Source: Marisa cornuarietis | Taxonomy: Eukaryota > Mollusca > Gastropoda > Architaenioglossa > Ampullariidae | NCBI GenBank assembly: GCA_004794655.1 | Contig: SMMW01000634.1 | Span: 1,398,501 to 1,462,500, forward strand | Direction: 5' to 3' | DNA length: 64,000 nt | Part shown: positions 1-12,800 of the stretch, one piece after another | Numbering within the stretch: position 1 is the first letter of the stretch | Layout of the letters: every line of letters starts with the position of its first letter | The notes under the pieces: generated by a model | The model's database searches: none | The model's input: the letters and a program-made list of their open reading frames with translations, nothing else | Told to the model about the DNA's origin: nothing | Translations under genes and position numbers: made by a program

Positions 1-134
1 TACTCACCTTTCTTTGCACATGCCATTATATTTCTAAAAAGTTTTTAAAATGTCAAAACTTAAACAAAAGAACCAGATTTTATAATTAAAAATTTTATAA
101 ATATGTTATATTTTAATCAGTCTTTTTGTTGCAG

Positions 135-321
135 GGTACAATGTGTCTGTTGTGTTTGATTTGGACAATGTGCCTGCAAATTGGGAGGAACTGGTCCAGA
201 AAGCATCTCTGTTAAAAAGAAACTGCTTTGCTTCCGTCTTTGAGAAATATTTCAAGTTTCAGGAGAATGGAATAGAAGGCAAACAGAGGGCAGTTGTGCA
301 CTACAGAGATGATGAGACAAT
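135..321 (+). CDS. ARPC2: ARPC2 exon (first one visible)
   Basis: Acceptor TTGCAG ends at 134. The exon opens with two bases of a Gly codon and ends on AT of a Met codon before donor GTGAGC. It encodes the stretch from [11 protein letters not shown] through HYRDDET. Confidence 0.93.
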
Positions 322-3300
322 GTGAGCATTATATTGTCAAGTAAAATATGTGTAGCTTCTGTTATTCAGTTTATTTTGGATGTTAGAAGATATTTTTATT
401 CGATTTTATAATGATAAGCTTATATAGTGTCTTATTTATCATGTTATTTATATTTGAAATATATGATTTATTTAATCCATGATTCTATTATAAATATAAG
501 ATTAGTTTAATAGAAGAGAGGACTGCAAAATCTACTTGAAATCTATTCCAAAGTTTCTGCTCAGTAAGTCAAGCGACCATCAGCCATATAGTGCAAAGTA
601 TCATTTAACAATCTGTTAAAAAGGTTAAACAGCTTTCCAAAAAAGCAAGTAGCTCTTTAGCATTAACGTCACCTATATAAACTATTGGCATTTTTTAATC
701 TTTAAAAAAAGGTAAAGGTCATCCCTTAATCTTTTTTAGATTATTAGGTTGTGAGGTGTTAGAGACCAGAGACTATTCTGAAGACTGCTGGCAGTGGCAG
801 TAAAACTTGAGAAAAGGTCTCAGTTTGTATTGCTGCTGATAAAGAGCTAAATGCTGAAAATAAGCGTAGGAATGCTGTCGATGATAAGTTTTGAGGTACG
901 TAGGTAGGCATGACAAATTTCTAATGTGTGCGCTTTTTATATGCCTCACAAGCATATTGTCTAACATAGTCTTAGCAGTGTTGTACAAGAAAAAAAGCAA
1001 CTGCATGCATTGTTTATTTAATTAGAAGATAAAGAGTCTTTCTTAGGGTGAAAGCATGGAAAAAACAGGATCTCAAACTAAGATCAGATGTGATACCACA
1101 TGCTTAAATAATAGTTAATCAAGAGGAAGAAAGGGACATGTCCCTGGACCACCTTATAACTCATAATTGTTGTTGGGCTATTCATCTGATCACTGCCATC
1201 AGACTGTACCTTGATGGTTCAGGCACAAAGAAACTGGTTTGTTCACACCTTCTTTCCAGATTTGATTATGGCAACTGTCAGTTTGCTGGCTGTCCACACC
1301 ACATAATTGATAAATTACAGAGAATTTAGAACTCTGCTGCACATCTTGTTCTCAAATCGAGAAAGCATGATCATGCCACACCTCTGTATGTTCCACTGTT
1401 TGCCTGTTCAAGTTTTTTTTACGTGGTTGTGGGATGTCATAGCTTCATCTGTGGCTCCTCCTGTCTCCATATTTGATATGTTCACTCTAGCGAAACATCT
1501 TTATTCAGAAGATCACACTGTTATATACCTGCCAAAAGTTTGCACCAAATGGTTTGGCTAAAAATCCATCCCTTTTTTATGCTGGACCCAAACTATGAAA
1601 CTCACTGCCATTTTCAAACATTTTGCCTGTTCCAAGTTTCAAGAGGGCATTAAATGCCTTTTTGTATTGCAGCTCCGTGATATAGCCTTAGTTGCTGACA
1701 CGGCGTTAAACAAAAACAAACAATTTGTATTGCAGGTATGTGGAAGCCAAAAAAGACAGAGTTACTGTGATCTTCAGTACAACATTCAAAGATGATGATG
1801 ATATTGTCATTGGCAAAGTTTTTATGCAGGTAAGGCTACCCACAGTATATAACAAACAAGGTAATGCTAGAAATTCCTGATAGAATTATGTCAGAGGTGC
1901 TATCACATCTGCTCTTGAGATGTGCTTGCTTGCTACTTTTTTCACCATTTTTTCCTTGGGCATTAGATTTCATCTGTTTCATGTGATGTAATTACAGGTA
2001 ATAAGTTCCTTTTTAAGTAGTGAATTTTCTTCCCTTTAATGATCAGTCTTTCTTAAGCTGAAAAAAATGAAAAATTCCTGTAAGAATAGTCACAAAACAC
2101 CAACAAATGTTGTTCACTCTTTTCGTAGTTGAATTCCAGAATGTTACAAAGTGTTATCATAATAGGGTGTCTGCTTTTGTGTTGCTGCCTAAATGCACAA
2201 AAGTTTTGTAAAATGCAATTTTCACATTCAAAGTTTGCATCTTGTGAATGGAATATAGTCAGTCATTCAATAGGATTTGGGGAATCCGTAGGTACCTAGA
2301 AATAATTTTACACTAAAATGTGCTGGCTCCAAGTTTTGCAATGGAAGTCAGAGACTAGGATCTTGACATTCACTACTTTTTCTTTCAAATTCTGTTGAAC
2401 TGTCATCAAAGTCTGAAACTTCAGTATTGCTCATCTCTATCTCAGTGGAACTATCGGACTTGTTTGGGAATTCCAGGTTTTCTAGTGCTATAAAACTCCA
2501 TAGACTATTGACATTAGCAGTCTTTTCTATTGCTATCTTGCTCGAAAAGAGAGTGGCATACATGCTCCTGCCTGGAATTTTATATGAAAATATTAAACCA
2601 GGAGAGGTATGCGTGCTTAATGCAGCCTCTGGGTGATAATCAGTTTACCTGAAGTGAATCTCATTTCTACATAAAATCAGTAACATGAGGTTAGTGCCAA
2701 GGAGGTTAAAGATCGCAGCACAATTCAAAAATGGTTTAGATCTCACCAATACTCTAACAACACAAAAAATATCTATGCTTACCTGACTGTGAAGAAATCC
2801 GCATAGGGAATGATTTACCAGACTTGGGCTACATGAGTACCTGTTTCAGTAGCTTGAGTTTCGAACATGAAGGCCATTATAGGCCTTACATTTAATGAAA
2901 CTGGTGAGTTGAAAGTCTTAGCTTTTTTAATGTTATCATCTGTGTAGCTATAGTTACAAAACATCACTATGGGGATTTTTTATGATAGTATTGTTGCACC
3001 TTGCCGTTTTGCAGGAATTTAAAGAGGGTCGGCGGAAATACCAGCAGGCACCCCAAGTCTTATTCAGCCACAAAGAACCACCTCAAGAACTACAGGATAC
3101 TGATGCTAGGACTGGTGACAACATAGGCTACATTACATTTGGTAGGTCTTATTCTGATTTCTTTTGATAAAAAGAAGTCTTGCATAATGTTGTACAGAAG
3201 GGCATGGTATTGGTCTCATTTAAATAAATTAAAAGCCATGACCAAAATTTAGTTGGCAGTGATCCTGAGAAAATTATGGATTGAAGTAATCCATGCTGTA

Positions 3301-5299
3301 AGTGCCTTTGCAAGGGATTTTGATATGTCAAATCTATCTTTAACAACAAAATGAACATACAGCAGACACCATGAAGTGCAAAGGTATTGTTTGGGTAGTC
3401 TGTAGTGAAACACCGATTATAATACATATTATTGTTGGGGGACTGGGGACAGTCAAGCATATGCTGCAGTGAGAGATACTCATGTAAAAATATCATAGTC
3501 ATGTTCCAGAGGATAGGAAGGCAGTGAATGAAGCAAAGGATAAAAATGAAACAAGATTATTCTCCAAAAATGAGTTTTGTTCTTGCCTTCAGTAATTTAG
3601 CAGATGTAGAAAAATGTCATGTATGAAGTTCATGACCCTCTGATGTCCTTTGAACTGCAGGCCAAAGCATGATGTCACTATGCAAAAATAGAATACCCTT
3701 GCACTTACACATATTGGCCTAATCTTATTAATTTTCCATTCCTTGAAGACAAGCATTGGTTTTCTTCTGTTCAGAGCGGTCTTGTTCTCTTTGTTGAAGC
3801 ATTGCAGTGAAAAGAATGTAATAGGGGAGGGGGGAACTCTGTTCAATGGAGTATAAATAAGTTGAGTGCTGTAATTGGAGTAACATACATTGGTTGGTCA
3901 TGCTGACATGGATTTACCTACAAAGAACAAAAGAGACAACTTTGCTAATAAGTAAACAAGCCAAAAAAAGTATCAATTGTGAAAGAATAAGCAGATAACT
4001 GAGTGCCAGCAGCTGAAGTCAGAAGTGAACACACTGATACTGGCATGGCAGTGCCAACTGATGCAGCAAGGAAAAGCAGTGAGAGAGAGGAGATGAGCAC
4101 TGGCTACTGGTTACAGAACTATGTTTTTTACCTTTTTTTTGTGAAATATTGATGTATACCTTGAAGAGTAAAGTCTAATTAGTGCAGGATGTAGTCATAT
4201 AGATAAGTCTTGTATAGTCAGAGTGTGTTTTTAGGTAAGAGGTGATTATATTCTGTAATAGAAATAGGAACAAATATACTTCATTGGGGTAAAAATACGT
4301 TGATTTTGATGCTTCCAGTTTTGTTTCCACGTCATACCAGTGCTAGTGCAAGGGACAACACCATCAATTTGATTCACATGTTGCGAGACTACTTGCACTA
4401 TCACATCAAATGTTCTAAGGTAAGGCAATTGTTGATCAAAAAAGAATTCACTGGTTTTGTACTGATTGCCCCCATTTTATTTGTGTTATGCTTTGCATTT
4501 TGAAGAAATTGTATATTATCTTTAGGCTTTTTGTTTTTGTATACTGAGCATTAACTTAAAAGTTAAACTTGGTCTTGTAAACTGGTTATTGTATTGCATT
4601 AGAGTCTAACCAAAAACCAGTGTTTGACAAGAGCTCTGGTTGCTTTGTATAGGTTGACATCTCAATATAAAATGTGTGTGCTTGTTACCTTTTAGAAAAT
4701 CTATCTCATAATCCTATCATCACTTAAGTCTATACTGTTCTCCAGGCATATATTCACCAGCGAATGAGAGCTAAGACATCTGAATTCCTGAAAGTCTTAA
4801 ACAGAGCAAGACCTGAAGTGAAGGACAAAGAAAAGAAGACTATTACGTGAGTTTTCTGATCATTTAGTAGAAAGATGTACATACCTGAATAGTTATAAGC
4901 AAATATAATTGTTTTATTATTTATTATTTTCGCATTCACAATTGTAATAAGCCTGCTTAAAGCTTTGACCTTTACTCTCCCTCCCACTCATTCACTCCAC
5001 CTCACTCTCTACACCACTGTCCTCTTCTGTTTTGCTTTGTATGACATACAAGGTGGGAATAGGTGTAAGTGTAAATATATTGATGCTGACTACCGAAGGT
5101 GGATAGATGGTTATGCTCCATAAAGTAAAATTAGTGAATTTCTGTACTTTTTTCTTTGGATTATTGATTTTAGTACAAAATGTTGTGTGTTTCTACATTT
5201 TAACAGTGTAATATATGGTGTAAATTCGTAAGCAGTTTTGTAATGATGGGTTTTGTTGACTCTGTCTTCAGGGGAAAGACATTCAATCGGCAGAACTGA
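135..5299 (+). CDS. ARPC2: Actin-related protein 2/3 complex subunit 2 (p34-Arc), 3' part of gene
   Basis: Six exons join in phase: 135-321, 1736-1829, 3015-3141, 4319-4419, 4746-4846 and 5272-5299. Together they give 211 residues plus stop, preceded by a split Gly codon whose first base is in an exon upstream of the window. Recognisable ARPC2 blocks in order are [87 protein letters not shown] and [22 protein letters not shown]2 and ARPC4 form the core of the Arp2/3 complex, which nucleates branched actin in the cytoplasm; both bind the mother filament. The family is about 300 residues long, so roughly the first third is missing off the left edge. All introns are GT-AG. The gene converges on the PTH-receptor-like gene at 9.4-22 kb. 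Identity is very secure; only the missing start is unknown. Confidence 0.96.
1170..1690 (+). pseudogene. Decayed LINE reverse-transcriptase C-terminal fragment (L2/CR1-like)
   Basis: Broken frames on the plus strand recall the end of L2/CR1-type RT proteins. Visible pieces are [16 protein letters not shown] and IDKLQRI, then a frame change to [16 protein letters not shown] text in place of the usual 'LHWLPV' region, then [10 protein letters not shown] and, with another shift, an AGPKLWNSLP-like and [14 protein letters not shown] ending. Several frameshifts and stops separate them. The fragment sits in the ARPC2 intron between exons 135-321 and 1736-1829 and ends just before the latter. It is a dead 5'-truncated insertion. 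The clade assignment rests on motif memory only. Confidence 0.75.
1736..1829 (+). CDS. ARPC2: ARPC2 exon
   Basis: The acceptor TTGCAG precedes 1736 and donor GTAAGG follows 1829. The exon completes the split Met codon and encodes [20 protein letters not shown] and then [11 protein letters not shown], a highly conserved ARPC2 block. Confidence 0.93.
3015..3141 (+). CDS. ARPC2: ARPC2 exon
   Basis: The exon begins after TTTTGCAG and ends in G before GTAGGT. It encodes [20 protein letters not shown] and, further on, DNIGYITF. Confidence 0.93.
4319..4419 (+). CDS. ARPC2: ARPC2 exon
   Basis: The exon begins after TTCCAG and ends AAG before GTAAGG. It encodes [20 protein letters not shown] and then [14 protein letters not shown], the most conserved part of the subunit. 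Confidence 0.94.
4746..4846 (+). CDS. ARPC2: ARPC2 exon
   Basis: The exon begins after TCTCCAG and ends AC before GTGAGT. It encodes [20 protein letters not shown] followed by a charged stretch ending KEKKTIT. Confidence 0.94.
5272..5299 (+). CDS. ARPC2: ARPC2 terminal coding exon
   Basis: A 28-nt exon after GTCTTCAG. It completes the Thr codon, adds GKTFNRQN and stops at TGA (5297-5299). This matches the ITGKTF ending of the family. Confidence 0.9.
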
Positions 5300-8200
5300 T
5301 GGAAAAGTTCCTCATCAGTTATTCAATTTTGCAGAATGTGTGTACCTACCTTGGACTGAGTGGAACTTTGTGTGCAATGGAGATATAACAGTTAGTAATA
5401 ATAACTTGTTATATGTGAGCACCAGATCTATGCACCTTGACCAATATTGTCTATCAGGAATAAAAGCACCTAAAAGTACCAGACACATTTACTGTCTTAG
5501 GCTAATTTGTCTTCTTCTGCCATTTATGTACTTTTTTTCTTGAATACCTGCTGAAAATCCTTTCTTTGTACATAAATGTTTCTAAATAGAAAAGTCTTTG
5601 AAAACAACTATTGATGTATCTAGCTATAGGTCACAAAGTTGTGAAGTGCATTTAGAGATAAGTCACCAAAATAGTATCTTTAAAATAGAAAAGAATCTCT
5701 CTCCAGTTATGGAACTGTCTATTGAGAATGAGATCCTAGATTCTGTTCTGTTATGTTCATTTAAAACAAATACTTCCTTGATAGTGTTAACTCAGTGTGG
5801 GGATTTTGAGGTTCTTTGCCAAAGCAGAGCAACATAACACTTTTGATTTTTTAAGCAACTGAAAAATGTAAGGGTATTATGCTCAGTAAAATATTTTGAA
5901 TGATGGTGATATTTTTCAAAAATAGTTGTGTACACTGAACGAGTTGCATCTTTAGCTATTGATTTAATTTAGCTCAGGTATTATTGATTTATACAGTGTT
6001 CTTTCAGCTATATAACATTATATCTAAATCGTATTAAACTCTGTCCATTGTTTAAATGGCCTGGTTACATATCTCAACAGCAAAATTAAAAGAAAGTATA
6101 TTTTAGCTGATCTCTGGTTCATCAGCAGTGCAATACAGCTCAGTGAAGATAACATAGATAAAAGCATTATTGTGATCTTTAGAAAAATAATTGCACTGTT
6201 CCCCACTAATGGAAATTCTGTTGGAGATCTCCGAACAATGAAGAAAAGCTTATTTGATGACGTAGTATAGTCTGTCAAGATCTTTCCATTCTCTTCTGAG
6301 TAAACATTTAAGTTTCAGCATTTGAATAGCTCATTTTCTTAGCATGGCAAAATAGTTTGGGGCATGATACTGTATACGGTAAATGTATATGATGGCCTAC
6401 AGTGGTTCCAATTTATCTCCGTTATCAGCACAAAACACATTCAACTTCCAAGCATAGCATAACTCACACAAAGCTTTACAGAAAGAGATAAAGATAATCT
6501 TACACATTTGTTATGAAAATGTTCACAATATCATTCTGGTTACAAATAAACATATATTTCCATGAATATGAATTGCTTCAGCTCTATTAATTTGTAACCT
6601 GTTCTGTTTTTAATTGCATGATGTTTGACATTAATAATGGTCTGTGCAGAGTTTTGAGTCTTGAAAACTTTTGGAAAAATGGGAAATCGTTTTCCAGATC
6701 TGCAGATTTTGCCTGTAAAGTCTGGAAAAAGTTTGAAACTGTGGAAGGACAGAGAAATTTATAAAATGCATATGAACAGTTTCCACAAATGAAAAGCATA
6801 CATCCATCATCCAGACCATTAAAAAAAAGTCAAAATCCATTGTTAATCTAGATACTAAATAATCCAACATACACATGACACTGTTTGCATAAAAGCATAT
6901 TGTGTTTTTTAAAAAAAATGGCATGTGAATACTTGTACCTGACCCTTGCATCTATGCACCTACAAACATATTAAATAGCAACCAGCACATTACAACACTA
7001 AGACACCAAATAAAACACCAGAATTGTTGTTCAACAAGATGTAACCATTTTCATAGTCCGAGATATTTTTATGACTTCAGATCTACTGCTCGGACAGACC
7101 ATTATTTCATGAGAAAGAAGAGATCAATACTTAAATCAGGTAGCTTGGTTCCATTGCCACCAGGCAAAAAGAAAAGACCACATGCTACATTAAAATGCAA
7201 AAGCAGTGCTGGCTTTTTTTAAAGTCCATCTGCTGGCAACTTTTACAAAGGAAGGCTTGTATGTATGCATGCAAGTGTTTTTGATGCACCTTTTCACTAG
7301 CTGATCCGGATAAAGAACAACAGTGATTGAAAAATACATGTGTCAATCAAAAATCAGCTGATGCACGCGCGCACACACACACACACACAAAGATGGTTTT
7401 AAGGGCAATACAGAGCCCAGGAGACATTAACATGCTCCTCCATCATTCCTAGACTTGACGATGCAGCCTGTGTTGTGTAGACGGTGAGATGTGACAAAAA
7501 TTTTGATGCTGTCTTTTGTTCAAGTGGGCTTTGGTCTACTCTGCCTTTAAATCATGGCTGCACATTCAGTACACAGAACAATTCATTCAGTGCGCGAGAA
7601 ATTACAATCACATCAACCAAATTGGATGCCGACCATCTGCGGAAGTTATGCCGGTACAGCATTTTGGGGCATCTACCTGGTGGCAAACATGCACAAGGTG
7701 TGTATGTTGTGATGAATACATTCATCCCTTCACTCGTACTGGTCATTGGGAGAGGGGAGCACATAGACGTGGGAGCTGACGAGGCCCGCCACTCAAGCCT
7801 GTCATGGGGAGGAGCTCCTGCGCAGGATGACAATGACCACCACCACCAACAGCTTGCAGGTTTTCTACACTCCCTTGCCAGCATATGACACTCGCTTTTT
7901 ATGTTATCCACTAAACCAAGCATGTGGTTAGTATGAACAGACACCTTTGTTTTAGGGCCGTTTTAACTGGACAAAGTGCGGAAATGTCAGACCTGCAAAG
8001 TGAACTACAATGTAAATACTGTTGTATTGGCAAATGTACTGCAAACAAGATTAAACTTAGGATGCTGCCCAACGTTCCAATATCCTGAATGTTTGCCCCA
8101 AACCATTGGTTTTCTGTGACCTTCACACACAATTTTCTTAAATGTTCAATGACCAGTTTAATAAGAATCTCAATGTTTGTGCATGTGGAGTGGCAAAGCT

Positions 8201-9438
8201 GCCCACAGTTTATTGAATTCAACGCATGCATTTATTTTAAACAAAAAAAAAATTTGTTGGAAAATGTTTGCGCTCAGCTCTAGCATTTGCTCACCTTTTA
8301 GACAGCAAGTTGGAAAACAAAATACGTGTGAATTTTTTTAACTCTTTACTAGTTACCTGGATCGTCCCTTTGTCCTTCCATCGTTCATTCATTCTTTCGT
8401 TCTTTCGTAAAAATCTGATTTAAAGACAAATTTGAATTCACTACCGTAAGCCACATCAAATTATCAAGAAGTTGTCTCTTGCAATTTGGGAATCTGTAAC
8501 ATTCATCAGCCAAAAAAATGTTTGGTCATAAAATTTAAAAATCATTATGTTTAAGCAGTTGTGGAACTCTAGAACTCAACATTTATGACAGCCTCCTGAG
8601 GCAGCACAGCTGATGCTAGGACCATCATCAGGCACACAATTGAGGACAGGCTATGTAAAGTTATGATACTGAACTGTCAATATTATGCATATATTTGTGT
8701 AATCAACACATATATAAGTAAAGTATCAAGAACAAGTTACTAATGAGCACTACCTCACAACACTGTTAAAGTTTTTTCACAATATAAATGAAGTATATTC
8801 CAGAGATTCGGTTAAAGTTGTCGACTCTAGTGTATAATGTTATAAAATCTGACCGCTTAAACAAGTAAAAAGTGTTGAGCATTTTGTCCTCATATACAAA
8901 AACAACACCAAGGTAAAACAGAAACAACCATGGAAGCTACAAATAGTTACATGTAGATGTCACACCAAGCTTTCTAGGCGGCGACGTCAGTGTACAGCCT
9001 TTACATTCAGTGGATCATCTAATTAAAGTCAAAATATTCAGGCGCTTATTATTATAAGGAACTATATGCATTTAGACGTTAGTGTCTGCATAATGTCCGG
9101 TGTGAAACATTTGGGTAACAAAGATTGATATATTAATAAATATTAATTAGTAGAATTAAAAAACAAGCACTTATTGGAAATATTCCACTGGTAAATAGCA
9201 ACGTCAAATGAGTTCCAAACATCCACTATGATGTAAAAGAGCTTTCATGTGCACATTTCCCACGAAGTAGGGTCTAAGATTTAGCTACAGTCATACTGCA
9301 CATTACAGCCTTCTCATTCGCGTCTCATGCCGATTCCAGTGCCGTTCACCTGAAATCTCAGCACAGGGCAAGTACGGCACACCGATACTTTATACCTCTA
9401 GCATTATACACGCGTGGAGTATAAGCATAAACCGTTCC
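5300..9438. other. Intergenic region between ARPC2 and the PTH-receptor-like gene
   Basis: This holds the 3' UTRs of two convergent genes. I see no convincing coding exon. Short ORFs on both strands at 7484-7944 overlap one another with no family resemblance. A CA microsatellite lies at 7366-7388. TTTATT at about 8208 and 8231 (AATAAA on the minus strand) are possible poly(A) signals for the receptor. Confidence 0.6.
5459..5464 (+). promoter_or_regulatory. ARPC2: Candidate ARPC2 polyadenylation signal AATAAA
   Basis: AATAAA lies 160 bp past the ARPC2 stop, on the same strand. A second one at about 6545 is also possible. The choice cannot be made without transcript data. Confidence 0.45.
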
Positions 9439-9882
9439 TTAGCAAGCGTGGTTTTTAAGCATTGGCAACATTTCTCCTGCACTGCAGCCATTATAGTCTC
9501 CTTCAGCTGCCTGAACCAGCAAGTCTGTATGTCCATTGTGAGTGTTTACACACGCTTTGTCTGGATAGACTTTTACATCACCGTTGTTGGCAGTCACAGG
9601 ATGCGACAGCCCACAAGTCCAGAGCTTGGTGTCGTCACATCTTCCACATTCGAATCCTTTTTCAGCAGCACTTGCCATGGTTCTAAGACTGACATTAGAC
9701 TCTACAGCGGGCAGTCTGCTCGAGTTTCGGCGCAGGTAGTCGTTTGGCGGTCCCTGTGAAATGCTGGCACGTTCTTTGAACCAGAACGATGTGATGGAGA
9801 AGGCGCGGGAGGAACGTGCTGACACGCTGCTGTGGCGCCGCAGCCAGTGCCGAGTCCATTTCTTTGTTATCTCTTCTCGCAC
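9439..9882 (-). CDS. PTHR: PTHR-like exon 13: cytoplasmic tail and stop
   Basis: After acceptor TTGTGCAG the exon encodes VREEITKKWTRHWLRR, then a Ser/Arg-rich stretch with many potential kinase sites, then a long tail ending in LKNHAC before TAA (9441-9439). VREEI-K-W follows FCFLNGE as in other class B1 receptors. The distal tail has no family resemblance that I recognise. Confidence 0.9.
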   Translation of the reverse strand: MREEITKKWTRHWLRRHSSVSARSSRAFSITSFWFKERASISQGPPNDYLRRNSSRLPAVESNVSLRTMASAAEKGFECGRCDDTKLWTCGLSHPVTANNGDVKVYPDKACVNTHNGHTDLLVQAAEGDYNGCSAGEMLPMLKNHAC

Positions 9883-12800
9883 CTGCACAAAACATGTCAT
9901 GAAATCTTATGGTCTTTATGTTTTGTCATAATTATTATGAATCCCTGCTGTTGTGGTCACTCGCAGATCTATCTACCCATGCTGTCTTCTTTTTCATGTG
10001 TGGAGGGATCGTGGGTGGATGCGTGCGTGCAACTGCGCTTGTGTTTTATTCACAGGGATGTTCTTGAAAAACAAAATATGCTTTAACAAATGGACTGCAG
10101 TTTAAACAATATGAATTCAAGTATGGATACAAACCTCGCCATTTAGGAAGCAGAAGAGAAACGCTACCACTGTTCCCTGAAACAAAGAAAGAAATCTTTA
10201 AAAATATGGAAATCAATGCAAGCCAGCGCTAACACTCACAGTACAATAACAATTAGTGATCGAACTGTTTCACGTGACAAATTTGCGTGAAGGACAGTTA
10301 ACCTCTGATCGCTCAGTCGCCGTTACTGAAAGTGCATATTGGTACTACCGCGATTATGAAGCGCCCCTTAATGCTACAATCATAATAGTTACTTCGGTTG
10401 GGATTACGTTAATTGTGTATCACGTGATATGTAAATGACAGACATAACCCTTCTGGAGGACAATTAACCTTGTGTTGTTTAGCGTTTACATCTGAAGTTC
10501 TGATCGGTTTGAGTCACAAACCTGCTGTTTAGTTTTTTATTTTGTTTAAATGAGAACCGGAGATGGACACGTTGGCTGATGACAAGTGTTTTGCCTATAT
10601 AGGAGTGCGTATAGGTGTGGGCGTGATCGAGGTGCGTGAGCGTTTCATGACGGCCACTTTTTCTTTGATGTAACGGTGTGTCTGAGAGGCTCCACTAATA
10701 TAAATGGTGAAGATTAGGATTTTGGTGGTGGTGGTGGGGGGGGGGTTGACTTTTGTTGCTCAGTGGTGTAAAAAGATGTTCGGCTTTGGGAGGTAGGGGG
10801 GCAACCTCTATGCTTACAGTGAACAACATTCACATTCTTGTCTCAGTTTTTTTATTTTTTTTTTTTGAGGAGGCAGGTGCCCCCCCTCCCCTGATTCCTA
10901 CGCCCCCGTTGCTCGTTGTGTGTCCTGACAGTGCAGTGTGTGAAGTCCTGACCAGACTTGTTAAAAGTATAAATTATTCATATGGAACTAATTGAGGCGA
11001 GTCTGCCTCAGTTTTTTTTCAAGCTAAGTTTTTTTTATTGAATTATTAATTAGAGAATAGCAACTACAATGAATCTAAATCTGAATGATTGTTAGATTTG
11101 TAAGGAATGTAATTTTCTGTCTGAGGATTTTTTTCCTGCTTTATCTGATCTCGTCGTTGGCTGGTGCGCCGGATCTCACTGAAATTCAAGAGGGGCAACA
11201 GCTGGGAAAAGAGTGTGTGTCGGTTTTCTTTTTTGGAGTTTCAGACCTGACGACGGCTTCTTTAGATTTTAGGTTTTTTTTCCTAAGAATTTTGAAAGCC
11301 ATCGTTTGACCTGTCGTGATCCTAGTGATGTGCTGGACTGTGTTACTCGATTGTGACATTTTGTTTGACTTCTACAGCTTCTGCTGATCCGTTTTCTAAC
11401 AGTCCTTTCTTCCACGACGCCATTTTTCATCTCAGTCCAGTTTCTTGTTTGTGCAGTCGACAGCGAGAAGAAACGTGCATTGTGGCTAAACTTCTTGATG
11501 ATTAGAGGGAGCAAAACTGTCTCCAGCTAGTGTTACCTGGGGAGGTTTATCCTCAGTATTCTTGATCTGGTCTTTCTAATGATTTCTTCGATGACAAACA
11601 ACTGCAGATCTAAATTCTAAATCTTTGAAGGTGAAATGTGTCGCCAGGCCGCTCAGACAAATCTGGTCCTCCATTTTCTTTTGTCTGCAGGATTTTCCCC
11701 CATAATTTATGCATTTATTTCAATTTCATTTAGTTGTTGGATAACGGCGTATTGTGTTCGTTCAGTTGTTAATCAGATGGCACTTCACTTTATTATTATT
11801 ATTCCCGTTTCTACGCTTTATCACCTTTTCTTTCCCGTCGTTTTAGTTGGTTTCTTCTATTTCTCCCTATCACGATTATTATTATTATTCTTACAATTAT
11901 TTGTGAAGCGCCATAAGCATGCTCATATGACTGGGATGTATAACCTTTATTATTAGTAGTATTAGTATTCTGGCACAGTTTCACGCACGTACAAAACATC
12001 GTATTGTGATAGCAGTGTAGCGGGAGCGCTTGTTGGGGTAGCATGTAGCAGAGAGAAGGAAAAAAGAACACAACGCGAGATATTAGATTACATAGCACAC
12101 CCGACGATCGAGTAAGAGCATTGCAATTTAAAAATCTCTTTGGAAACTTCCGTCCTCTTCCGCAGTGTGTAGTTAGCGGATCAGTCTGACTTCAGTAGTA
12201 ACGGCATATGCTGAGAAGTCAATAAGCAAGTCGAAATACCACAGAAACATCCTTCCTGATCCAGGATAATATAGAGTTAGTATTGTAAACATATTTTTCC
12301 TCCATTAAACTTGAAAATAATGAGAGGTATTTGTAAGCGTCAAACTGGCAACAGCTGATCGAGCATTTACTCCGTCGTCTGCAACAGCAGAATCAAATGT
12401 GCTTTTGATTCAGTATCTTAAATTAAAGATAGTAAGGGTATGGAAACCAACACTTCGTTGTCACTTAAGTGTCCAAGCGTAAAAAAGTAATCATTGTGAT
12501 TGCAGCGGTCGCACTGAAGTGCCCTTCCAGTAACAGCGACAGAGCGCTTGCACATTTTATTTTAATGAGGTTACGGGAAAATAAATTTGCGTGGTCGTTT
12601 GTGAACATACAATCACCAAGTCCCTTTATCGTTTACTACAGTTACTATCCTCCATATATCGCGAAAAAGGGGCAAGTTCAGCTAAAGTACAGTTTTATTG
12701 ATAAGCAGCCAAGTCAAGATTAATTTTCAGTAGTGAAACACACCGACCAGAACATCTGCTTTAAACATTGAGCAGCATAAGACGTGGAGGCTGCTTCTTT

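Noticed and set aside
7484..7944. Overlapping ORFs on both strands
   Set aside because: Open in several frames at once with no conserved motif; more likely 3' UTR or intergenic sequence of the receptor gene.
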